A stretch of DNA of 64,000 nt from Planctomycetota bacterium (lineage in GTDB: Bacteria > Planctomycetota > UBA1135 > GCA-002748355). The notes beneath the pieces were generated by a model, which was not told where the DNA came from, made no database searches, and saw only the letters and a program-made list of their open reading frames with translations. The stretch is taken from assembly GCA_020638795.1 (NCBI GenBank), contig JACKHW010000013.1, positions 1 to 64,000 on the forward strand, written 5' to 3'. Position 1 is the stretch's first letter, and each line of letters starts with the position of its first letter. Below, piece by piece: positions 1-7,660 of the stretch. The position numbers were made by a program, and so were the translations under genes.

Positions 1-174
1 GGCGAAAACGACTGTCGGAGGAATGCGTGGCTACCAAGCCTCGCCTCCGCTGGAGGCGCGGAATCGGGCAATCCGTGGCGTTTCCGGGCAGTTGCGGGCG
101 AGAGGACGGCGAGAAGAGCGCAGCAACTGTCACACGGGGAAGTGGTGATCCGCGGCACCGAGAAGGGGCTTCGC

Positions 175-3100
175 CTAACCCTCACGCAGCAGTGCGCCCA
201 GGTTCTCTCGCGGTAGTCGATCGGGCAAGCTTATCCCGAGCCGGATCTGCTTCGTCGCATTGCCGCTACCCGTTGCGCCCGGTTTGCGGCCCTTGTTTGA
301 CTGAGCGCGCTTTAGCTCGCTCAGTAGCGTGCTGACCGAGTCGAGATTGCCTAAATCCACGGGGTATGGATGCGTCTCTAGTACTAGCATCCGGTCAGCG
401 GTGGACAGCCGTTCGCCTACCCCCTTGGAGTCGAGTTCCACGCTCTGAAGGACTAGGCCCAGCCGCGCCATGCGCTCGATCAGCACTTTTAGCCCGTTTG
501 TGTACTCCGTGTTTCGCGCCGAACCGGTTCCTTTTTGTCCTCCACGACTGAAGAAGAGCACCGAAATCGAGTCTCCTGTCATCTCGACGCGGAAGGTCGC
601 ATCGAGCGGGTTCCCGTCGTCGTCGTGAACCTTGAGGTCTTCGGACAGCTGTCGACGCATCGGTCTCATGCGGTAGCCATCGGCTTCGCGTTCGCAGACG
701 ACGCTATTTGATCGACCCGGTGCACCCGCCTCGTTCCCGAACCATCTCCGGAGAAGATCCGGTAGGGCGTTCTTCTCCTGCGTGGGTTCGCAGATGCGAT
801 TAATCGCGATCTTGGCGAAGTGAGCCTCGAATCGTTGGCCGTCCGCCCACAGAGGCACGGTGCCCTCAGGTAGGCCAGGTAACTCGTCTCGTCTCGGCAG
901 CTCTAGGATCGGGTGTCCCTGGTTCGAGGACACGGCGCACTCGAACGACTTCACGCTGCGCCGCTCGAGATACTCCGCGAGGCGCCAGTCGACGAGTTCG
1001 GTGACCATCGCGCGGAACGTGTCACGGTGCGCTTGCGCGACGTGGAATGCCGTCTCGAAAGATCGGTCTGAGTAATCGAAGAAGGTAGTGCGCGCCCACG
1101 CCGCGATCGGGTTGCTCTCGAGCATGGCCTCGAGTGACACTTGCTTGCTAACGCTCTCTTCGACTTCCGCACGCAGCCGTGGCGTCCTGTTGGCGATCCG
1201 CTGAAAGCGTGATGCGAGCACCTCAAGAGGCAGGCTTCCGGGCAACGCATCCGCAGCAAGCGCGGCCTGTAGCACGAGCATCTTCAAGCTCAGCGTCATC
1301 CGCATAGTTTCGAGCTCTGTCAGGAACGCACCACACTCCGAGAGGACCGCCTCTTCGTCGTGCGTCAGATCGCCCAGCTCCTTCACCATCTCGAACCAGG
1401 AGCGGAAGGCCTTCTTCAGCGTCTGTTTCGGGAGGCTGCCCGTGTTGTAGAGGAGCTCTGCAGGCGTCGGACGGCGACCGTGGCGTTCTCGGAAGTCGAC
1501 GTATCTCATACGTAGGCGTTCCGTACCGGTCGTGGGCTTCAGGAGCTCTTCGAGAAGCGTCTCAACGAGGTCGTAGGTGACCTCACAACCGGGGGGCAGG
1601 GTCAGCTCGCCAAGCTTCAGCTGCTCGAGGGCCTTCCGTAGTACTTCGGCTCCTTCGCCGACACCCAAGAGCGCCCCGAGAAGCGCCTGTGGCTTGTTTA
1701 GGAAGATGCGGTGGTTGCCGATGTAGTCGATCACCCGGAGGTGCTCTTTGCCCTCTGCCTTGCGGAGTCCGCGGCCTAGCTGCTGCAGCCACAGGATGCG
1801 GCTCTCGGTTGGACGCAGCATCAGCACCGTGTCGATCGTGGGGACGTCGACTCCTTCGTTGAACATGTCGACGCTGAAGACGATGTCGAGCTCGCCACGC
1901 TCGAGTGCCTGCATCGTGAGCGTGCGCGGAGCACTGGTAGCACCCGCGTGCACAGCGGCAGCCCGCTTGCCGTGCTCGTTGAACCAATTCGCCATGAAGT
2001 CGGCGTGACGGCGGGAGGAGCAAAACCCCAGTGCCTTTTCGCCGCCGTAACGCTCGAAGTTCTCGAGCGCGTTGGCGGCACGTGCGTGCGTCGCGAGCGC
2101 CTGGGTAAGCGCTTCCTCATCGAAGTGGCTACTGCGCCAGGGTATTTGCGCGTAGTCCACGTCGTCAGGAACTCCGAGGTAGTGGAAGGGGCTCAGCAGA
2201 CCCTCGCGAATGCCATCGCCGAGGTCGCGCCGATAGACGAGGTTGTGACCGCAAAGCGAGAGCAGATCGGCGCCGTCGGTACGCTCCGGCGTAGCGGTCA
2301 GCCCAAGCAAGAAGCGCGGCTCGAAGTGATCGATCAGCGCACGGTAGGTCGCGGCGGCTGCATGGTGAAACTCATCGACGATGACGTAGTCGAAGTGGTT
2401 GGTCGCGAACGTATCGAGGTGCTGTGTGCGCGCTAGCGTCTGCACGGACGCGAATAGGATGTCGGTGTCTGGAGTCTTCTCCGAACCGGTGAATCTCCCG
2501 ATCGACGCGTCCGAGCGAATTCGACGGAACGTCTTGATCGCCTGATCAAGGATCTCCTCGCGGTGTGCGACGAATAAGACGCGCTGGAACTTGCAACTGT
2601 CGAACGCTGCGAGCCAAGTCTTCCCGAGGCCGGTCGCGAGCACTACGAGTCCGGCCGTGTCGCCTGCATCGCGGCTCGCCTCGAGTTGCTCGAGTGCTTC
2701 AGCCTGGACCGGATGTGGTTGTACCGCGAGGTCCGTCGCGTCTGCCTCAATACCCGTGAGCGGTGAAGGTACGCCGCTTTGAGGTGGAATTCGTCGGTTC
2801 CGGTACGACTCGATCCAGTCGTGTGTGAGGGCGCGCGTCGAGTGGTGTGCGAACAGCCGCTCGAAGCCGCCGACGACTGACGCGAAGCCGCTCTGGTCCT
2901 GCGAACGCACCAGGCGGTAGTTCCACTCGATGCCGTCTTCGAGCGCGGTCTTCGTGAGATTAGAGCTGCCGACGAAGGCGATGCCTTGGCCGTCAGGAAA
3001 GTGGAAGATGTAGCTCTTCGGATGAAAGCTCTTACCTCTGGATTCGAAGACACGGAGGATTCGATCACCTGACAAATCGACAAGTGCTTCGAGCCCATCG

Positions 3101-3738
3101 GGTTCGGTCGCGTCCAGGTAGTCACCGGTCAGCAGCCGAAGCCGTGAACTGTGTCTGCGTTCCTGTAGAAGGTCTTCGAGGTGCGGGCGGAGTACATCGA
3201 CACCGCGCCGCATGACGAACGCAACGGCGATGTCCACGGCACTCGCTTCGGCGAAACAGCTGGCCAGGTGGGGTAAGAGTGGGTCAGCGTCACCGGAAAT
3301 CAGGCCCTCGGCGTGTGGCGCTTCGAGGAGTCCGAGGTCGACCGGTAGCGACGGCTGCGTCCAGTAGGGCGCGCGTTCTGGGAGGACCCATCGCACGCCT
3401 CCGCGCGGGTCACGAACATCGCCTTGGAGGCGTGGAACAACGTGGATGTGAAAGTGGTCGATCGTCTGGCCCGCGGCAGAGCCGTCGTTCCAGCCGACGT
3501 TGAACGCATCGGCGGTGTGGACGTCTCGGATCAGTTTGTAAGCCTGGTCGATTGCGGCTAGGAGATCCTGCTTCTCACCCGGAGTCGCCTCATGCCAACG
3601 TGCGAAGTGGCGACATGGCGTGATGAGGCGGTGACCCGGATTGAGCGGGTAGCGGTCTGCGAGGATGCGGACCGTGCCGGTGTCGGCGAGGATGGCGTTC
3701 TCGTCGGGTCGGCAGAAGGGGCAGTCGGCCTGCGGCAT
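175..3738 (-). CDS. HIT + phospholipase D-like nuclease + SF2 helicase (DUF3427-type) fusion
   Basis: An 1187-residue protein carrying three recognisable enzymes in one chain. Residues about 1-115 form a HIT nucleotide-hydrolase/transferase domain with the histidine triad HFHIHV at 95-100. Residues about 150-300 are a PLD-type nuclease with HPK at 239-241 followed by GSSN at 257-260. Residues about 335-690 are a superfamily II helicase: Walker A TGLGKT near 369-374, DEFHH box at 455-459, TATPER after it, and motif VI QQLGRGLRK near 652-660. The remaining 500 residues match the general layout of DUF3427-type helicases but I see no further catalytic motif. Known family members with PLD-helicase-DUF3427 order are suspected in phage defence or nucleic-acid repair; that role is inference here. 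The gene stands alone, next to a decayed region with transposon remains. The ATG at 3738 has no obvious Shine-Dalgarno. Confidence 0.85.
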   Translation of the reverse strand: MPQADCPFCRPDENAILADTGTVRILADRYPLNPGHRLITPCRHFARWHEATPGEKQDLLAAIDQAYKLIRDVHTADAFNVGWNDGSAAGQTIDHFHIHVVPRLQGDVRDPRGGVRWVLPERAPYWTQPSLPVDLGLLEAPHAEGLISGDADPLLPHLASCFAEASAVDIAVAFVMRRGVDVLRPHLEDLLQERRHSSRLRLLTGDYLDATEPDGLEALVDLSGDRILRVFESRGKSFHPKSYIFHFPDGQGIAFVGSSNLTKTALEDGIEWNYRLVRSQDQSGFASVVGGFERLFAHHSTRALTHDWIESYRNRRIPPQSGVPSPLTGIEADATDLAVQPHPVQAEALEQLEASRDAGDTAGLVVLATGLGKTWLAAFDSCKFQRVLFVAHREEILDQAIKTFRRIRSDASIGRFTGSEKTPDTDILFASVQTLARTQHLDTFATNHFDYVIVDEFHHAAAATYRALIDHFEPRFLLGLTATPERTDGADLLSLCGHNLVYRRDLGDGIREGLLSPFHYLGVPDDVDYAQIPWRSSHFDEEALTQALATHARAANALENFERYGGEKALGFCSSRRHADFMANWFNEHGKRAAAVHAGATSAPRTLTMQALERGELDIVFSVDMFNEGVDVPTIDTVLMLRPTESRILWLQQLGRGLRKAEGKEHLRVIDYIGNHRIFLNKPQALLGALLGVGEGAEVLRKALEQLKLGELTLPPGCEVTYDLVETLLEELLKPTTGTERLRMRYVDFRERHGRRPTPAELLYNTGSLPKQTLKKAFRSWFEMVKELGDLTHDEEAVLSECGAFLTELETMRMTLSLKMLVLQAALAADALPGSLPLEVLASRFQRIANRTPRLRAEVEESVSKQVSLEAMLESNPIAAWARTTFFDYSDRSFETAFHVAQAHRDTFRAMVTELVDWRLAEYLERRSVKSFECAVSSNQGHPILELPRRDELPGLPEGTVPLWADGQRFEAHFAKIAINRICEPTQEKNALPDLLRRWFGNEAGAPGRSNSVVCEREADGYRMRPMRRQLSEDLKVHDDDGNPLDATFRVEMTGDSISVLFFSRGGQKGTGSARNTEYTNGLKVLIERMARLGLVLQSVELDSKGVGERLSTADRMLVLETHPYPVDLGNLDSVSTLLSELKRAQSNKGRKPGATGSGNATKQIRLGISLPDRLPRENLGALLREG

Positions 3739-3817
3739 CGATAGAGGAGTGAGAAGGCTCTCGATTCGAGGCTAGCGCGAAGTCGTGGTGAACTCGAGAG
3801 AACGCCCCTTGTAGTGA

Positions 3818-4258
3818 CAGGACTACGCGTGTCTCCCGCGTTCTACCTCACGCAGGGATCGGGCCGACGGTTGCCCATCGACCCCCGTACTACCCGGTTC
3901 GCGGGATGGAAGCCGGAACGCCGGTTGGGCAGTCGCCGGGGGCTGGTGCGTTGCTCTGCTTCATGCGCTACTGCGGCTATCGGACGTCGCGCCAGCCGCC
4001 TTTCTCGAGTTCGCGTCCGGCGAAGTTCGCGCGTCGTACGGTAAGTCGTTCGCTCGTGACAAGGCGCGTCGCGACTTCGAGCGATTCGTTTCGAGATCCA
4101 TCTCCGGGCAGTCGCTCGTGCTGTTGCGAGCTTACCTCAGGGAACCTGAGATCGATGCCGACCAACTCCGCGAACGTGCCGTCCGATTCGCTCTACAACT
4201 CGCGGCGAGCGAGGATCTCGTTCCTCCACCCGTGATCGATCCTATCGCATGGCGCTAG
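3818..4258 (+). pseudogene. Coding-like ORF fragment without a start codon
   Basis: This frame stays open from just after a TGA at 3815 to TAG at 4256-4258 but contains no ATG, GTG or TTG near its beginning. From about 3990 on it reads like a genuine charged helical protein, with segments such as SFARDKARRDFERFVSRS and LREPEIDADQLRERAV and a proline-rich end (SEDLVPPPVID). I do not recognise the family. The upstream part, before about 3940, looks less protein-like. I interpret it as the 3' end of a gene whose 5' part was lost or shifted out of frame. It lies in a stretch of other broken genes, which fits that reading. Confidence 0.35.
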
Positions 4259-4357
4259 CGTCACGAGGCTGCGGAAAAGAGCGTGGAACAGAGTCAGCGC
4301 GAGATCGAGCAATGCGAAGCAAAGATCCGTGCTTGAAGGCGCAGTTCAACTCACCCG

Positions 4358-4744
4358 TCACAGAGCCTCGCCGTAGCGCCGGCGGGCGTCGTAGACCTTC
4401 CGAAGCGCCTCGAGGATTCCGTCGACGTGGACCGAGACGGCGCGCGGCGTGTCGTTGTCGAAGACGAAGTCGTCGCGCAGGGATGTGAGGGTTCCGCCGA
4501 CGAGAACGCCGACGACTTCGAGCTTCTGGTTGACGATGACGCTGCCGGGGGCGCCTGAGCCGACGTCGTTCGTGCTGACGAAATTGATCGGGCACGGTGC
4601 TTCGATCGCGTCCTCGCGATCGAGCCAGATCTTCGGGAGCGTGAACGGATACCCGTTCGCGAACGCAGCGTTGCGCGCGTAGAGCCCCTGGAAGCTCGTG
4701 CGCCACGGCGCAAAGGTGCCCTCACGGATAGGAAGTCCAAAGCG
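4358..4744 (-). pseudogene. C-terminal fragment of an S46-family peptidase (DPP7/DPP11-like), catalytic serine lost
   Basis: Reading the minus strand from a TGA at 4745-4747 to a TGA stop at 4358-4360 gives about 129 residues with no start codon. They match the end of S46 dipeptidyl peptidases: FQGLYARNAAFANGYPFTLP, then a tryptophan-bearing KIWLDRED stretch, INFVSTNDV, and a C-terminus ending in ILEALRKVYDARRRYGEAL. Intact family members are about 700 residues, so over 80 percent is missing. Intact members carry a GGNSGSP catalytic motif right after STND; here the equivalent reads GSGAPGSV, so the nucleophile serine is absent. This is a relic with no expected activity. Its survival as an open frame with clear similarity suggests the loss is fairly recent. 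Confidence 0.75.
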
Positions 4745-4907
4745 TCATTTTCATCGCACGGGTGCGCCGGTGGCCATGACGATCGGGGTAGAAGGGAGGC
4801 GATGCGTGGCCCATCGAGCACCTGGATTCGGGCAACAATCCCGAATGACCTCGCGAAGTACGCAGAGGTAGCCCGCAGTGACGGTTGCGCCTGCGAAGTG
4901 CGTGTCC

Positions 4908-5498
4908 CTACGCGAAGAACTCTTCCTCGCATCCAGGCGGGGAGCGCGCGGGCGCGAGCAAGACTTCGTCAGGTGCGAGTCCGCAGTGTTCGAGGATGTT
5001 CCGGATCACGCTAGGCTGGGTGATGAAGGCGACGATCTTGCGCGGTCCCTTGCAGGCGTCGCAGGTCAAGACTTCAAAGGCGAAGACGCGCTGGAGCAGT
5101 TCTGCCCATCGGTGGTACTCGCAACGCACGCGGGCGAAGCCCTTCTGCAGGACGCCGCAGTCGAGGAAGGCGCGGAGTTCTCGCTCGACGAAGCGCGGTG
5201 GGCTGCGTTCGGGGTCGCGTGCGACGAGGGCAAGGAAGCGCTCGAGCTGCTCACGCACGATCCGGTGCAGGGCGCCGTTCTCGGGTTCGCGGCGACGGTA
5301 GCCCGTTCGCGCACGGCGTATCGTCGTGCGCTGCTTCGCGGTGAGCGCATCGTCGATGGCGCTGCGCAGCACTTCGAGGATCTCCGCACGCGCGGCCGAG
5401 TCGCTCGGATCTGACATCGCCGCCACCGGGATCCTCCGCCGCGGCGACGAGCGGCCTGCCACTGGTGCCGGCGCAGGTGGTGGAGTTGTTCCGCGCAT
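4908..5498 (-). pseudogene. Internally deleted IS91-type transposase
   Basis: The ORF encodes about 196 residues that match both ends, but not the middle, of IS91-family (Y2/HUH) transposases. The first part has the family N-terminal stretch LHRIVREQLERFLAL, then PPRFVERELRAFLDCGVL and GFARVRCE, where the intact protein goes on to a cysteine-rich zinc ribbon. Here it jumps straight to the normal C-terminal part: RWAELLQRVFAFEVLTCDAC, then KIVAFITQPSVIRNILEHCG and a proline-rich tail. The HUH motif and catalytic tyrosines are therefore absent, an in-frame deletion of several hundred residues. Alternative starts are the ATGs at 5498 and 5417; the frame is open to 5615. It cannot catalyse transposition. 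The divergent nitrilase begins 48 bases away. Confidence 0.75.
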
Positions 5499-5546
5499 AG
5501 GGTCGACGACGTAGCACGGATCCCAGGCCCGAGGCACAATCGAATC

Positions 5547-6505
5547 ATGCCGGACACTGACTCTCCGTTTCGTGTCGGACTCGGGCAGATCGCGCCCGTG
5601 TTGCTGGACCGTCATGCGACTCTCGAGAAGATCTGTGCGAGCATCCGCGACGCAGCAACGCAGGGGTGCAGCATCGTCGCGTTCGGCGAAGCGTTGCTAC
5701 CGGGCTACCCCGTCTGGCTCGGGTCGACGGGCGGCGCGCGCTTCGACGACGACGTGCAGAAGGAATACTTCCGGCTCTATCACGACGCGGCGATCCAGGT
5801 CGAGGGCGCGGACCTCGTTTCCGTGCGCCAGCTCGCGCGTGAGCACCGCATTGCGGTCGTCCTCGGATGCATCGAGCGCGCGAAGAACCGCGGCGACACA
5901 GCCTCTACTGCACCGCGCTCTACTTGAACCAGAACGGCGAAACGGGCAGCGCACACCGCAAGCTCGTACCGACCTACGAGGAACGACTCGTGTGGTCACC
6001 GGGTGACGGCCACGGTCTGCGCGTGCACGACCTCGGTCCGTTTACCGCCGGCGTGCTCAACTGCTGGGAGAACTGGATGCCGCTCGCACGCGCGTCGCTG
6101 CATGCACAGGGCGAAGACCTGCACTTCGCGATCTGGCCCGGCAGCGTGCGGAACACGCGCGACCTGACGCCCGTGCTCGCGAAGGAAGGGCGCAGCTTCG
6201 TCGTTTCCGTTAGCGCACCGCTACGCCGACGCGACCTCTCGGACGGCTTTCCAATACGGGACGCGATCGCCCCGGACGACTTCGCGTGGATCCATGACGG
6301 TGGCAGCTGCGTCGCCGCGCCCGACGGGACCTGGGTCGTCGAGCCGATCGTCAAAGAGGAGGGCACCTTCGTCGCGACGCTCGACCCGCGCATGGTCGCG
6401 CGCGAGCGGCAGAACTTCGACCCGTCCGGTCACTACTCGCGCCCGGACGTACTGCGCCTCGAAGTCGACCGACGTCGGCAGGAAACCTGCACGTGGATCG
6501 ACTGA
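5547..6505 (+). pseudogene. Nitrilase (carbon-nitrogen hydrolase) interrupted by a single-base frameshift
   Basis: Two overlapping frames together encode a nitrilase of about 319 residues, a normal family length. The first frame (5547-5927) holds the N-terminus and catalytic glutamate in FGEALLPGYP (Glu48). The second frame resumes near 5897 with SLYCTALYLNQNGE, carries the catalytic lysine in HRKLVPTYEE and the nucleophile cysteine in VLNCWENWMP, and ends at TGA 6503-6505. One missing base near 5897-5898 (ggcgacacagcc) explains the break; adding one would restore RGDHSLYC. All three catalytic residues survive, so this is either a very young pseudogene or an assembly error. Intact members hydrolyse nitriles to carboxylic acids and ammonia. 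It is divergent from the transposase relic. Confidence 0.85.
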
Positions 6506-6538
6506 CGAACTCGTCGACCGTTCGTCAGCGACTGGCCA

Positions 6539-7180
6539 TCACGGGATTTCGTTCCCCATCGCGTTGCGCATGCTGCGATTGTGCAGGCGCCCGAGCAGGA
6601 GTTGCGCGAGCACAGCACCCGACACCGCCATCGCCATGTCCTTCTGTGCGTCCCACGCATCACCCTGCATCCCGAGCCACTCGGGTCCTGCTTCGGGGTA
6701 GAAGAGCATCACGACGGCCATCTCGAGCAGTTCGTAGGCCGCGCTGAAACCGAGACAGCAGCCGGTGACGAGCCAGAACACCGTGCTGCCGGGTTGCATC
6801 GACCGTCGGCGGATCAGCCACTCACGCAGGAGGATCGCGGGTACGAAACCCTGGAAGAAGTGGCCGATGCGGTCGGCGGGATTGCGTGCGAGGCCGAGCC
6901 ATTCACGCAGGGCTTCGGGAAAGGGCACTTCGGCGAACGTGTAGCGACCGCCGAGGCACTGAATGCAGAAGAACCAGGCAAGGAGCACGTAGGCGAGATT
7001 CGAGAATCGAAACCCCTTCCTTCGTACGGCGAACACGACGAGCACGATTCCCATCGGGAGAACCTCGAAGGCCCAGGTCGCCTTGTCGCTCGCGCCGAGC
7101 CCCGACGAGATCGCGAGCGCGACGCAGATGGCCATGAGCGCGAAGAACAAGCGATCGCTCGCTCGGTGAGTGGGGTCCAT
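6539..7180 (-). CDS. DUF2238 (YjdF-like) inner-membrane protein
   Basis: A polytopic membrane protein of 213 residues from the ATG at 7180, which follows a non-hydrophobic upstream extension and fits family N-termini better than the longer frame start at 7276. Family hallmarks are clear: GGRYTFAEVPF, LARNPADRIGHFFQGFVPA, AAYELLEM, and the C-terminal LGMQGDAWDAQKDM. About five or six hydrophobic helices are visible. The family has no established biochemical function. It is convergent with the nitrilase frame (33 bases between stops). Confidence 0.85.
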   Translation of the reverse strand: MDPTHRASDRLFFALMAICVALAISSGLGASDKATWAFEVLPMGIVLVVFAVRRKGFRFSNLAYVLLAWFFCIQCLGGRYTFAEVPFPEALREWLGLARNPADRIGHFFQGFVPAILLREWLIRRRSMQPGSTVFWLVTGCCLGFSAAYELLEMAVVMLFYPEAGPEWLGMQGDAWDAQKDMAMAVSGAVLAQLLLGRLHNRSMRNAMGNEIP

Positions 7181-7280
7181 GAATGCGGCTGCTCGAAAGG
7201 ATGCGTGTGTCCGGGGACTGGCAGATGGCTTGGCAGTGCGTTGACCAACTCGGCACAAGTTCGAGTTGTTCACCACGCTG

Positions 7281-7568
7281 TCAGCTGTCTTCCTCCGGAT
7301 CCAAGCTGTTCACGAACTGCCGTAGATCGGATTCCGTCATGAGTTGCTTGCGCACCATGAGGGAGCACAGTGCGCCGATCGTGAGCTCGAGCTGCGCCAC
7401 CCGCCCGTGGAGTTTGGCGATCTCCGCGTCTTGCGACGCATCGGTCGAGTTCTTTTCTCGCTGCGTCTTCCGGAGTTCGAGATGCAACTTGCGGATCTGC
7501 TCTTCGGTGTCCGCGATGTCGAGGCGATTGCCAATGTCGCCGAGAAACAGAGTTCGGAGCCAGCCCAT
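7281..7568 (-). CDS. Small coiled-coil protein, function unknown
   Basis: A 95-residue protein starting MGWLRTLFLGDIGNRLDI at the ATG at 7568. The centre is a charged coiled coil (residues about 18-70: EEQIRKLHLELRKTQREKN and onwards), and the acidic C-terminus ends NSLDPEEDS. There is no signal peptide or membrane segment. I do not recognise a named family. It sits upstream of the DUF2238 gene on the same strand, 100 bases from that gene's chosen start. Coding is supported by the strong heptad pattern and by the lack of competing frames. Confidence 0.6.
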   Translation of the reverse strand: MGWLRTLFLGDIGNRLDIADTEEQIRKLHLELRKTQREKNSTDASQDAEIAKLHGRVAQLELTIGALCSLMVRKQLMTESDLRQFVNSLDPEEDS

Positions 7569-7660
7569 GCCACTCAGTCTATCGCGCGTGCCCCGACAGC
7601 TGGAACTGTGGCAGGATGTTGTCCTCACCGGCTCATCGCCACGCCTAGTTCAGAGCTTGC

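Noticed and set aside
27..335. Short plus-strand ORF at the left edge
   Set aside because: Overlaps the end of the helicase fusion; composition is not protein-like.
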